Below are positions 17,504 to 25,545 of a stretch of DNA of 36,022 nt, one piece after another. The notes under the pieces were generated by a model. That model saw nothing but the letters and a program-made list of their open reading frames with translations, was not told the DNA's origin and searched no databases. The position numbers and the translations under genes are program-made. Location of the stretch: contig VGZE01000023.1 of the NCBI GenBank assembly GCA_016872755.1, forward strand, positions 1 through 36,022, in the 5' to 3' direction. This stretch comes from Planctomycetota bacterium. Lineage in GTDB: Bacteria; Planctomycetota; UBA1135; GCA-002686595. The first letter of the stretch is position 1; every line of letters begins with the position of its first letter.

Positions 17504-19048
17504 TCAGCGTCGGACGTTCGGCCGCTTGAACACCAGCGGCGGCGGAACGAAGGGCTTGGACGGGTCGATCGTGATCTGGCTGGCCGGCGATCCGGCCGGT
17601 TCGACCGGCGCGCGGTCGGAACGCGTCGCGCTGCGCGTGCCCTGCGGCGGCCCGCGTCGCCCGCCGCGCGTGGGGCCCGGCGGCTCGACGCGCGCGATCC
17701 GCTGCGGCATCGCCCGTTCGATCGCGTCCCAGGAGCGCCGCTCGCGCGGCGTCACCAGCGTGATCGCGATGCCCGAGCGCCCCGCCCGACCCGTGCGGCC
17801 GATGCGGTGCGTGTACTCGCTGATCTCGCGCGGCACGCCGAAGTTCACGACGTGCGAGACGTGCTCGACGTCCAGGCCGCGCGCGGCCACGTCGGTCGCG
17901 ACGAGCGCCTTGACGTTGCCGGTGCGGAACGCGTCCATCACGCGGAAGCGCGCGGCCTGGTCGTATCCGCCATGCAGCGCCTTGACCGCGAAGGGCAGGC
18001 GCTCGAGGCGCCGCATCAGGCGATCGACGTCCTCGCGGCGAGAACAGAAGACCAGGAACACCTCGTCGGGCTCGCTCTGTTCGAGCAATCGAACCAGCAC
18101 GAGCTCGCGGTCGTCGGGCCCGATCTCGATCGAGCGCTGCTCGATCTTGGCGACCGTGGCGACGCCCTTGGCGGTTGCGAGCTCGACCGGATCGCGCGTC
18201 GATTCCTTGGCCAGGTCGCGCAGCGCCGGCGGGAAGGTCGCCGAGAAATGCAGCGTCTGGCGCTCGTCTGGCAGCAGCGCGAGGATCGCGCGCACGTCGT
18301 CCGCGAAGCCGATCTCGAACATCTTGTCGGCTTCGTCGAGCACCGCGAATTCGGTCCACGGGAAGGTCAGGAAGCGCTGGCGATTGAGGTCGAGCACGCG
18401 GCCGGGAGTGCCGACCACGAGCTGCGCGCCGGCCTTGAGCGCTTCGACTTGCGGCATCAGCGGCTCGCCTCCGACGACCAGCGCGGTCTTCAGGCCGCGC
18501 CCGCGCCCGAGCAGGACCAGCACGTCGTGCACCTGCTGCGCGAGCTCGCGCGTCGGGCACAGCACGAGCCCGAGCACGGTGGCGCGTTGAGCGTCCAGCT
18601 TGGAGACCATCGGCGCGCCGAAGGCGAGCGTCTTGCCCGTGCCGGTCTCGGCCTTCGCGATCAGGTCCTTGCCCGCCAGCACGTGCGGAATCGCCATGGC
18701 TTGGATCGGAGTGGGCGTCGTGATGCCCATCGCGGCGATCGCGGCGCGCACGTCGTCGGCCAATCCGAAGTCGTCGAAATTGCCGGCCCTCTGGGCGGCA
18801 GGCTCGGCCGCGGCCGGGGCGATGGGCTGAGCAGCGGGTGCTGCGGATCCGGTGGGCGCGTCAGCGGGTTTTGCGCCGCGCCCGCCGCGTCCGCCGCGCC
18901 TGCGGCGACGCGGCCGATCCCCTGCGGGTCGGTCCGATGCGGAATGGGAACTGTGTTCTGGCGTTTCGATCTTGAATGGACTCCTCGCGGCTCTAGCAGC
19001 CGTCGACCGGCGTTTCCGGGACTGGCGCAGCGCGCGATCAACACACAT
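17504..19048 (-). CDS. DEAD-box ATP-dependent RNA helicase
   Basis: The 514-residue helicase is predicted to remodel RNA, for example in ribosome assembly or mRNA decay. The core begins near residue 90 with the Q motif (FDDFGL, TPTPIQ). Motif I is AETGTGKT (133-140), PTRELA and TPGRVLD follow, motif II is DEAD (238-241) and motif III is SAT (269-271). The second RecA domain has VATDVAARGLDVE and HRIGRTGRAGR. An Arg/Gly-rich disordered N-terminus (RPRRRRRGGRGGRG) and a basic C-tail probably bind RNA. ATG 19048 is the only ATG before the core, but it leaves only 23 bp to the divergent xthA start, so the N-terminus is uncertain. Confidence 0.93.
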   Translation of the reverse strand: MCVDRALRQSRKRRSTAARAARSPFKIETPEHSSHSASDRPAGDRPRRRRRGGRGGRGAKPADAPTGSAAPAAQPIAPAAAEPAAQRAGNFDDFGLADDVRAAIAAMGITTPTPIQAMAIPHVLAGKDLIAKAETGTGKTLAFGAPMVSKLDAQRATVLGLVLCPTRELAQQVHDVLVLLGRGRGLKTALVVGGEPLMPQVEALKAGAQLVVGTPGRVLDLNRQRFLTFPWTEFAVLDEADKMFEIGFADDVRAILALLPDERQTLHFSATFPPALRDLAKESTRDPVELATAKGVATVAKIEQRSIEIGPDDRELVLVRLLEQSEPDEVFLVFCSRREDVDRLMRRLERLPFAVKALHGGYDQAARFRVMDAFRTGNVKALVATDVAARGLDVEHVSHVVNFGVPREISEYTHRIGRTGRAGRSGIAITLVTPRERRSWDAIERAMPQRIARVEPPGPTRGGRRGPPQGTRSATRSDRAPVEPAGSPASQITIDPSKPFVPPPLVFKRPNVRR

Positions 19049-19071
19049 CTTAGGGTATCGAGCCCCGATCC

Positions 19072-19836
19072 ATGCAAATCGCGACCTGGAACGTGAATTC
19101 CGTACGCGCGCGCCTCGAGCGCGTGCTGCCCTGGCTCGAAGCGCGCCGCCCCGACGTGGTCTGCCTGCAGGAGATCAAGTGCCAGGACGAGCAGTTCCCG
19201 CGCGAACCGTTCGAGGATCTGGGCTACCAGATCGCCCTGTGGGGGCAGAAGACCTACAACGGCGTCGCGATCCTGTCGCGCCGCCGGATCGAGGGCGTCG
19301 TGCGCGGCCTGGTCGGCGACGGCGAGGGCTCCGAGGCGCGCGCCATCGCATGCCAGATCGACGATTTCCTGCTGCTGAACCTGTACGTGGTCAACGGCGA
19401 GAAGGTCGGCAGCGAGAAGTACGCGAAGAAGCTGGGCTGGCTCGAGCGCCTCGAGCGCACGGTCGCCGAGCGCTTCCCGAGTTCGGAGCGGATCGTGCTG
19501 TGCGGTGATTTCAACATCACCTTCGACGATCGGGACGTGTACGACCCCGCGGCATGGCACGAGAAGATCCTGTGCTCGACGCCGGAGCGCGAGGCGCTCG
19601 GCCGCGTGATGCGCCTCGGCTTGCACGATGCGCTGCGCAAGTTCGACCAGCGTCCCGGCGTCTATACGTGGTGGGATTTCCGCACCAAGGGCTTCGAGCG
19701 CGGTCAGGGACTGCGCATCGACCACTTCCTGCTGTCGGAGAGCGCGCTCGCGGCCTGCCGCGGCGTCGAGGTGGACCTGGAGGCGCGCGGCGGGCCCAAG
19801 CCCAGCGACCACGCGCCGGTGTTGGCGACGTTCTAA
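19072..19836 (+). CDS. xthA: Exodeoxyribonuclease III (AP endonuclease, XthA type)
   Basis: The 254-residue Mg-dependent nuclease is predicted to cleave DNA at abasic sites and degrade 3' ends during base-excision repair. Active-site motifs of the EEP fold are E34 (CLQEIK), Y105, D146/N148 (GDFNIT), D217/H218 (RIDHFLL) and the terminal D246/H247 (SDHAPVLATF). Length and motif order match E. coli ExoIII. The start is ATG 19072, close to the divergent helicase start. A paralogue lies at 31177-31959. The gene ends at the repeat-rich hairpin region. Confidence 0.95.
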   Translation: MQIATWNVNSVRARLERVLPWLEARRPDVVCLQEIKCQDEQFPREPFEDLGYQIALWGQKTYNGVAILSRRRIEGVVRGLVGDGEGSEARAIACQIDDFLLLNLYVVNGEKVGSEKYAKKLGWLERLERTVAERFPSSERIVLCGDFNITFDDRDVYDPAAWHEKILCSTPEREALGRVMRLGLHDALRKFDQRPGVYTWWDFRTKGFERGQGLRIDHFLLSESALAACRGVEVDLEARGGPKPSDHAPVLATF

Positions 19837-19837
19837 C

Positions 19838-19970
19838 GGTCGTATCCGCCTCGCGCGGTCGTACCGCGCGGTCGTACCGAGCCCGCCTCGAATCCGGCGA
19901 GTTCGCTCCGCGAACTCGCCGGATTCGAGGCGGGCTCGGTACGACCCGAGGCGGGCTCGGTACGACCGCG
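19838..19970. repeat. Large perfect hairpin with tandem 21-bp repeats between convergent genes
   Basis: Positions 19870-19906 are exactly complementary to 19910-19946, a 37-bp stem with a 3-base loop. A 21-bp unit ending GGTACGACC occurs twice in tandem (19926-19946 and 19947-19967). Its reverse complement is the outer part of the left arm. GGTCGTA begins three times on the left (19838, 19857, 19870). The element fills the gap between xthA and the convergent Lon-N gene, so a bidirectional terminator or REP/BIME-like element is likely. Confidence 0.85.
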
Positions 19971-19972
19971 AC

Positions 19973-20590
19973 CTACCGCCGGCGCCGGCCGTGTTCGTCG
20001 AGGGCGATCCGCGCGCGCACCAGCGGATCGAGCTCCGCGTGCAGCGCCTGGATGCAGCGATGCGGCAGACCCAGCCGCAGGATCAAGCGGTCGGCAAGTT
20101 GGCCGAAGGGCAGCGCGCCGCCCTCGGCCTCTGCCTGCGGATCGCGTTGCGCGAGCGCTGCCAGCAGGGCCGGCCTCAGGTGTTCCACCTCCGCGCGCGG
20201 CGGCTCGGGCTCCGTCAGTACGCGCGCCTCCACCAGCCGGTACAGGTGGGGCGACGGCACCTCACACAGCTCGACGCGCGCGAGCCCCCCGAGCAAGAGC
20301 AGGAAGCGCCCGTCGGGCAGGCGCTCGTGCCAGCGGATCACGCCCAGCCCTCCGCGCGCATAGACCGGCGGGGCACCCGCGAGCTCGTGCTCGTGCCCCT
20401 CGGCCACGGTTCCGATCGCGATGTGTCCGGGCCCATCGAGCGAGTCCTCGATCATGCGCCGGTAGCGCGGCTCGAAGATGTGCAGTGCCTCGTTGCGGCC
20501 GGGAAAGAGCCAGAAATTGGGCAGCGGGAACAGCGGCACGCTCGTGCCGTTCGTCCCCTCGCAACGCCCGATGGTGTAGGAACCGGTCAC
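19973..20590 (-). CDS. Lon N-terminal (substrate-binding) domain protein
   Basis: The 205-residue protein consists of a stand-alone Lon N-terminal domain, without the AAA+ or protease parts of Lon. The family signature is clear: VPLFPLPNFWLFPG, LHIFEPRYRRMIEDSL, then IGTVAEGHE and a conserved GGLARVEL strand near the middle. The C-terminal half is helical. Such proteins are common, but their role is unsettled; peptide or substrate recognition is assumed. The GTG start at 20590 overlaps the upstream gene's stop as GTGA, which argues for translational coupling and decides the start. It converges on xthA across the hairpin at 19838-19970. Confidence 0.88.
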   Translation of the reverse strand: MTGSYTIGRCEGTNGTSVPLFPLPNFWLFPGRNEALHIFEPRYRRMIEDSLDGPGHIAIGTVAEGHEHELAGAPPVYARGGLGVIRWHERLPDGRFLLLLGGLARVELCEVPSPHLYRLVEARVLTEPEPPRAEVEHLRPALLAALAQRDPQAEAEGGALPFGQLADRLILRLGLPHRCIQALHAELDPLVRARIALDEHGRRRR

Positions 20591-21588
20591 GCCGTGAACG
20601 GGCTCTTGCGGTCGGGCTCGGTCCGGCGGTCGCGGGTTCCCTCCGCGGGGCTGGCGCAGCGCCGCCGTTCGCGCAGCAAGGACATCGAGCGCACGGCCCG
20701 GTACAGTTCGCGCGCTTCGCGCTCGAGTCCACGGCCCTGGTACGAGCGTGCCAGGTTCATCGTGTGGCGCTGCAGCAGCAGTTCCGCCGGAGCGTCGACG
20801 AACCAGGTCGGCTCGGGCGCGAGCCCGTGCCGCGCGAGATGCTCCTCGCATTCGCGGCGCGTCCGCGAGCGGCCGCCGTCGAATGGGTCGATCAGCACGG
20901 AGCGCGCCCCCTCGTGCAGCCGCAGCATCACGTGCCCAGGCAGGGGCACGCAGGTTGCGCGCAGGTCGGCGCGCTCGGCCACGCACGTGTACAGCGCGCA
21001 CAAGGACAGCGGCATGCCGCGCCGGCGCTCGATCGTGCGATGCAGCACGACGTTGTCGGGCTGGTGATAGTCATCGCGATCGCCGCTGTAGCCGAGCTCC
21101 CCGGCGAGGTAGACGGCCAGTTGCAGCGCCGCCTCGAGCGGATCGCGCTTGTGACGCGCACGCTCGCGCACTTGAGCCGCCATCGCCAGCATCGCACGCT
21201 TGTACGGCCGCGCGTCGAGGTCCGGATACGCGTAGCGCGACAGCAGGAACAGCGAACCCTCCAGGCTTGCGTCCGGTCGCGCCGCGCGCCGCACCAGGCG
21301 ACGCAGCACCTGTTCGCGGCGCAGCGCGAGGAGCGTCGCTCGTGCCCGCGCGCGCTTGCGCGGATCGCTGTCCGCGCAGGCGCGGCGCAGCGCGCGCAAC
21401 GGCGCGCGCCCCATCGTCGCGAGCTCGCTCTGCACGACCGCCACGACCTGCGGGGATTCGTCGAGCAGCAGGTCGAGCAGCGCCGCGAGCCGCGGATCGC
21501 GCAGCGAGCCGCCGCACGCCGTCGCCCGGCCGGCCGAGGCGGGTTCGGACGCGGCCGCGCGCGGGTCGAGGGGGGTGGAGGGAGGCAT
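20587..21588 (-). CDS. SirB1-family transglutaminase-like protein
   Basis: The 333-residue cytoplasmic protein contains a SirB1/transglutaminase-like core: YHQPDNVVLHRTIERRRG, then MPLSLCALYTCVAERADL, GHVMLRL and LIDPFDGG. The Cys in LSLCALY and the His in PGHVML are where a transglutaminase-like Cys-His pair would sit. The family often carries a C-terminal TPR-like tail, here LLQRHTMNLARSYQGRGL. The N-terminal ~110 residues are helical and Arg-rich, with HEAT-like character. The biochemical role of SirB1 proteins is not known. The stop overlaps the Lon-N start by 4 bp. Confidence 0.8.
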   Translation of the reverse strand: MPPSTPLDPRAAASEPASAGRATACGGSLRDPRLAALLDLLLDESPQVVAVVQSELATMGRAPLRALRRACADSDPRKRARARATLLALRREQVLRRLVRRAARPDASLEGSLFLLSRYAYPDLDARPYKRAMLAMAAQVRERARHKRDPLEAALQLAVYLAGELGYSGDRDDYHQPDNVVLHRTIERRRGMPLSLCALYTCVAERADLRATCVPLPGHVMLRLHEGARSVLIDPFDGGRSRTRRECEEHLARHGLAPEPTWFVDAPAELLLQRHTMNLARSYQGRGLEREARELYRAVRSMSLLRERRRCASPAEGTRDRRTEPDRKSPFTA

Positions 21589-21822
21589 CGGCTTGCGCTG
21601 GAATCATACGAGCCGCGCGTCGTTGCGGGGGGCGCGCGCGCGAACTCCCGAGCCGCTCGCCGGGCGTCGTGCGCCGTGCTTGCGGGCTCGCCGGAGCGCT
21701 CGTATCTTCTTAGGCCTCGAACTCCGGCCGCAGGGTGCGAAATTCCTCACGGCCGCACGACTCGAACACCCGACGCCGCGCGTCGGTGACGCGTTCCAGG
21801 ATCCCAGCTTCCGACCCCGAGC

Positions 21823-23037
21823 ATGCCTTCCACCGCCTCCGCGCGCCCGAGCGCAACGCGCCGTGTCGTGATCACGCACGCGCTGCGCACGCCGATCGGC
21901 CGCTATCTCGGGGCCTTCGCGGACCTCTCGGCGGCCGATCTCGGCGCGAGTGTCGTGAAGAGCCTGCTCGCGCGCTCCGGAATCGACGCCGCCGCGGTCA
22001 CCGAGCTGGTTTTCGGCAATGCGCGCCAGGCGGGCGGCGGCCCGAACGTGGCGCGCCAGGTCGCGGTGCGCGCCGGAATCCCGGTCGAGCGCACCGCCTG
22101 GACGGTCAACATGGCCTGCGGATCGGGCCTGAAGGCCCTCAACCTGGCCGTCGATTCGATCCGTCTCGGCCGCGCGGAGATCGCCGTCGCCGGCGGCACC
22201 GAGTCGATGAGCGGCCTGCCGTTCTTCCTGCCGAATTTCCGCCGCGGCTACCGGCTCGGCCACGCGCCGGTGGTCGACGCGATGTACAAGGACGGCTTCG
22301 CCTGCCCGCTGGCGGACATGCTGATGGGGGAGACGGCGGAGAAGCTCGCGCGTGAGCTCGGGATCCCGCGCTCCGCCCAGGACGAGTTCGCGCTGACCAG
22401 CCAGCGGCGCTGCGAGGCCGCGCGCAAGGCCGGCCGCTTCGCCGACGAGATCGCCCCCGTGGTGATCGCCGGTCGCAAGGGCGAGAGCACGACCATCGCG
22501 CTCGACGAGCACCCGCGCGACGGCGCCACGCTCGAATCGCTCGCGAAGCTGCCGCCCGTGTTCGACGCGCAGACGGGCACGGTCAGCGCCGGCAATTCGT
22601 CGGGCATCACCGATGGCGCGGCCGCGCTGCTCGTGATGTCGGAGCAGGCCGCGCGCGAGCGCGGACTGACTCCGCTCGCCGCGGTCGGCGAGTCGACCGA
22701 GGCCGGTGTCGATCCCACCGTGATGGGCATCGGACCGGTGCCTGCGCTGCGCGCGCTCGAGCGGCGCGCCGGTCGTGCGACCGGTTCCTACGACTTGATC
22801 GAGCTCAACGAGGCCTTCGCGGCGCAGGTCCTCGCGTGTCACCGCGAGTTGCCGCTGCCGCTCGAGCGCCTGAACGTCAACGGCGGCTCGATCGCGCTCG
22901 GCCACCCGATCGGCTGCACCGGCGCGCGCATCGTCGTCACGCTGCTGCACGAACTGCGGCGCCGCGATGCCCACCACGGCCTCGCGACGCTGTGCATTTC
23001 CGGCGGCATGGGGCTCGCGACCGCCTTCGAACGCTGA
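21823..23037 (+). CDS. Acetyl-CoA acetyltransferase / 3-ketoacyl-CoA thiolase
   Basis: The 404-residue thiolase has its nucleophile C99 in NMACGSGLKAL, H361 in GHPIGCTGAR and C391 in TLCISGGMG. The MGIGPVP and NEAF motifs are standard. The extra Cys at the GCTGAR loop distinguishes it from the copies at 5805 (GASGAR) and 26344 (GATGTR), so chain-length preference may differ. It opens the second beta-oxidation block and is followed 42 bp later by a 3-hydroxyacyl-CoA dehydrogenase. The 234-bp gap upstream (21589-21822) should hold the promoters for this gene and the divergent SirB1-like gene; I see no strong -10/-35 pair in it. Confidence 0.94.
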   Translation: MPSTASARPSATRRVVITHALRTPIGRYLGAFADLSAADLGASVVKSLLARSGIDAAAVTELVFGNARQAGGGPNVARQVAVRAGIPVERTAWTVNMACGSGLKALNLAVDSIRLGRAEIAVAGGTESMSGLPFFLPNFRRGYRLGHAPVVDAMYKDGFACPLADMLMGETAEKLARELGIPRSAQDEFALTSQRRCEAARKAGRFADEIAPVVIAGRKGESTTIALDEHPRDGATLESLAKLPPVFDAQTGTVSAGNSSGITDGAAALLVMSEQAARERGLTPLAAVGESTEAGVDPTVMGIGPVPALRALERRAGRATGSYDLIELNEAFAAQVLACHRELPLPLERLNVNGGSIALGHPIGCTGARIVVTLLHELRRRDAHHGLATLCISGGMGLATAFER

Positions 23038-23079
23038 GTCCGCATTTTCCACTCCACCCCCTCGCTCCCTTCGTCGTTC

Positions 23080-23979
23080 ATGACCCCCAATCCAATCAAG
23101 AAGGTCGGTGTCGTCGGCTGCGGCCTGATGGGCCACGGCATCGTGCAGGTCGCCGCGCAAGGCGGCTGTCAGGTCGTCGCGGTCGAGACCGAGCAGAAGT
23201 TCCTCGACTCCGGCCTCGGTCGCATCGACAAGTCGCTTGCCAAGCTCGCCGAGAAGGCGATCGAGAAGGGCAAGCCCGCCGACGCCGCCAAGGCCGATGC
23301 GGCCGCGGTGCGCGCGCGCATCAGCGGTTCGCTCGACAAGCAGGCGCTGGCCGACTGCGATCTCGTGATCGAGGCGATCGTCGAGAACCTCGACGTCAAG
23401 AAGGCGCTCTTCGCTGAGCTCGGCCGCATCTGCAAGCCCGCGACGATCCTCGCCTCGAACACGTCGAGCTTCCCGATCGGCGAGATGGGCGCCGCCTCCG
23501 GCCGCCCCGACCGCATGGTCGGTCTGCACTTCTTCAATCCGGTGCAGCTGATGAAACTGGTCGAGGTCGTGCGCACCGACAAGACCGCCCCCGAGGCCTT
23601 CGCTGCCGCGCGCGCCTTCGGCGAGGCCTGCGGCAAGGTGCCGGTGGCCTGCAAGGACACGCCGGGCTTCGTCGTGAACCGGCTGCTCGTGCCCTACATG
23701 GTGCAGGCGATCGAGATGCTCGACCGCGGCGATGCCAGCAAGGAAGACATCGACGCCGCGATGCAATTCGGCTGCGGCTACCCGATGGGCCCGCTGACGC
23801 TGACCGACTACGTCGGGCTCGACACGACGCTGTTCATCCTCGACGGCTGGGTCAAGCGCTACCCGAACGAGCCCGCGTTCCGCGTGCCGAAGAGCCTGCG
23901 CGAGAAGGTCGCGGCCGGCAAGCTCGGCCGCAAGACGGGCGAGGGCTACTACAAGTGGGAAGGGGACAAGAAGGCATGA
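23080..23979 (+). CDS. 3-hydroxybutyryl-CoA dehydrogenase, second paralogue
   Basis: The 299-residue NAD-dependent enzyme has the Rossmann motif G13-C-G15-x2-G18 in VVGCGLMGHG. The active-site region shows NTSSFPIGEM, HFFNPVQLMKLVEVV and FVVNRLLVPY. A C-terminal domain ends GRKTGEGYYKW. It has a longer Ala/Lys-rich insert after the Rossmann fold (AEKAIEKGKPADAAKADAAA) than the copy at 6994. It lies between the thiolase and the cyclophilin lipoprotein, whose ATG overlaps this stop as ATGA at 23976-23979. Confidence 0.94.
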   Translation: MTPNPIKKVGVVGCGLMGHGIVQVAAQGGCQVVAVETEQKFLDSGLGRIDKSLAKLAEKAIEKGKPADAAKADAAAVRARISGSLDKQALADCDLVIEAIVENLDVKKALFAELGRICKPATILASNTSSFPIGEMGAASGRPDRMVGLHFFNPVQLMKLVEVVRTDKTAPEAFAAARAFGEACGKVPVACKDTPGFVVNRLLVPYMVQAIEMLDRGDASKEDIDAAMQFGCGYPMGPLTLTDYVGLDTTLFILDGWVKRYPNEPAFRVPKSLREKVAAGKLGRKTGEGYYKWEGDKKA

Positions 23980-24995
23980 TCCGCGCACTGCTGACGCTCG
24001 TATCGCTGTTCGCTCTCGTCGGCTGTGACGAGCGCGCCGCCGTCGCCGTCGCACAGGCTCAACAGGCTGCGCCGACCGCGGTCGCCAAGCTCGAGCTCGT
24101 CGCGCCCGACCTGTGGGTCATCGGCGGCCGACTCGAAGCCAAGCTCAAGCTGACCGCGCCGGCCGAGGGCGCGATCATCCCGGGCTGGCAGGTCACGCCG
24201 GCGGGCTTCACGGTCGACGGCAAGCCGCTGGCGTCGCATGGTGAGCTTCCCGAGATCAAGGTCGGCGCGAATCAGGTCTACGAGACGTCCGTCGACCTCG
24301 GGCACGCTCTGAAGGTGAGCGCAGACTTCGAGCTCGGCTACGGCGATCAGAAGGCGCTCGTGCGCGTGCTCGAGCCGGCGCCGCCCGGCCTGGACTTCAT
24401 GGACGAGGCGAAGATGCCGGTCGCCGAGCTCGAGAAGTACTGGGTCGTGCTCGACACCGTGCGCGGCACGATGGTCGTCGAGTACTTCCCGGCTCTCGCG
24501 CAAAACCACGTGCGCAACCACCTCGACCTGTCGTACACGGGCTTCTACAACGGCACGATCTTCCACCGCGTCGGTGCCGGTTTCATGATCCAGGGCGGCG
24601 ATCCGACTGGCACCGGCACCGGCAACAATCCGAAGCGTCCGAGCCTGAAGGCCGAATTCACGCGCTACAAGAAGCACGAGAAGGGGATCCTCTCGATGGC
24701 GCGCAGCCCGCACCCGGACTCCGCCTCGTGCCAGTTCTTCATCATGCACGGGGCCGCTCCGTTCCTCGACGGCAAGTACTCGATCTTCGGCAACCTCGTG
24801 CGCGGTTTCGCGACGCTCGACGCGATCGTGCGCAGCCCGGGGCAGGCCGGTCCCGACGGCACCATCCGACCGAAGGAACAGCAGGTCATCGTCAAGGCGA
24901 CCGTCGTGAAGATCCCGGCCAATCCGGACGACTGGCGCCAGGGCCCCGACGGCAAGCCGCTGCCGAAGCCCGCTCCTGGTACCCCCGCGAAGTAG
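23976..24995 (+). CDS. Cyclophilin-type peptidyl-prolyl isomerase lipoprotein
   Basis: The 339-residue protein starts with a lipoprotein signal, MIRALLTLVSLFALVGC, with lipidated C17, so it is anchored outside the cytoplasm. Residues ~20-150 form an Ala/Lys-rich beta-type extension of unknown role. The cyclophilin domain follows, with the catalytic-Arg motif FHRVGAGFMIQGGD, GILSMARSPHPDSAS, CQFFIMHG and FLDGKYSIFG. A Pro-rich tail closes it. Cyclophilins isomerise X-Pro bonds; here a role in folding exported proteins is likely. The ATG overlaps the preceding dehydrogenase stop by 4 bp, unusual for a secreted chaperone. The cytoplasmic cyclophilin follows after 21 bp. Confidence 0.92.
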   Translation: MIRALLTLVSLFALVGCDERAAVAVAQAQQAAPTAVAKLELVAPDLWVIGGRLEAKLKLTAPAEGAIIPGWQVTPAGFTVDGKPLASHGELPEIKVGANQVYETSVDLGHALKVSADFELGYGDQKALVRVLEPAPPGLDFMDEAKMPVAELEKYWVVLDTVRGTMVVEYFPALAQNHVRNHLDLSYTGFYNGTIFHRVGAGFMIQGGDPTGTGTGNNPKRPSLKAEFTRYKKHEKGILSMARSPHPDSASCQFFIMHGAAPFLDGKYSIFGNLVRGFATLDAIVRSPGQAGPDGTIRPKEQQVIVKATVVKIPANPDDWRQGPDGKPLPKPAPGTPAK

Positions 24996-25016
24996 CACCC
25001 CCAAGGCCCAACCCCC

Positions 25017-25523
25017 ATGCCCCACGCACTCACAGGCGTCACCGCCACCCTCGAGACCAGCGCCGGCTCGATGAAGCTCGAGTTCTTCCCGGACAAGGCC
25101 CCCGGCCACGTCGAGAACTTCGTGAAGCTCGCCGAGAAGGGCTTCTACGACGGCACCGTGTTCCACCGCACGATCGCCGGCTTCATGATCCAGGGCGGCT
25201 GCCCCAAGGGCACGGGCACCGGCGGACCGGGCTACACGATCAAGGCGGAGTTCAACGACACGAAGCACATCAAGGGCGTGTTGTCGATGGCGCGCTCGAG
25301 CGACCCGAATTCCGCCGGCTCGCAATTCTTCATCTGCCACGGCGACGCGGGCTTCCTCGACAAGCAATACACGGCCTTCGGCCGCCTGAGCGGGGGCATG
25401 GACGTGCTCGACAAGATCGCGACCGCGCCGACGTCGGTGGGCGCCGGCGGCGAGAAGAGCAAGCCGCTGACGCCGGTCAAGGTCAACAAGGTCACGATCA
25501 CGCGCCCCGCCGCCAAGGCGTAG
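25017..25523 (+). CDS. Cyclophilin-type peptidyl-prolyl cis-trans isomerase (cytoplasmic)
   Basis: The 168-residue single-domain cyclophilin has no signal peptide. The catalytic Arg lies in FHRTIAGFMIQGG. Other core motifs are GVLSMARSSDPNSAGSQFFI and FLDKQYTAFGRLSGGMDVLD. The length is typical of bacterial PpiB. It is 21 bp downstream of the lipoprotein cyclophilin and 22 bp upstream of enoyl-CoA hydratase, so it is probably cotranscribed with fatty-acid genes. The tandem pair would cover the cytoplasm and the cell envelope. Confidence 0.94.
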   Translation: MPHALTGVTATLETSAGSMKLEFFPDKAPGHVENFVKLAEKGFYDGTVFHRTIAGFMIQGGCPKGTGTGGPGYTIKAEFNDTKHIKGVLSMARSSDPNSAGSQFFICHGDAGFLDKQYTAFGRLSGGMDVLDKIATAPTSVGAGGEKSKPLTPVKVNKVTITRPAAKA

Positions 25524-25545
25524 CTCCCACTCGAGAAGAATCCCC

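Noticed and set aside
19838-19970. CRISPR array
   Set aside because: The repeats are adjacent and inverted without unique spacers, and no cas genes are nearby.
21700-21800. Possible tRNA-like stretch before the thiolase
   Set aside because: No cloverleaf, T-loop GTTCRA motif or acceptor pairing can be drawn.
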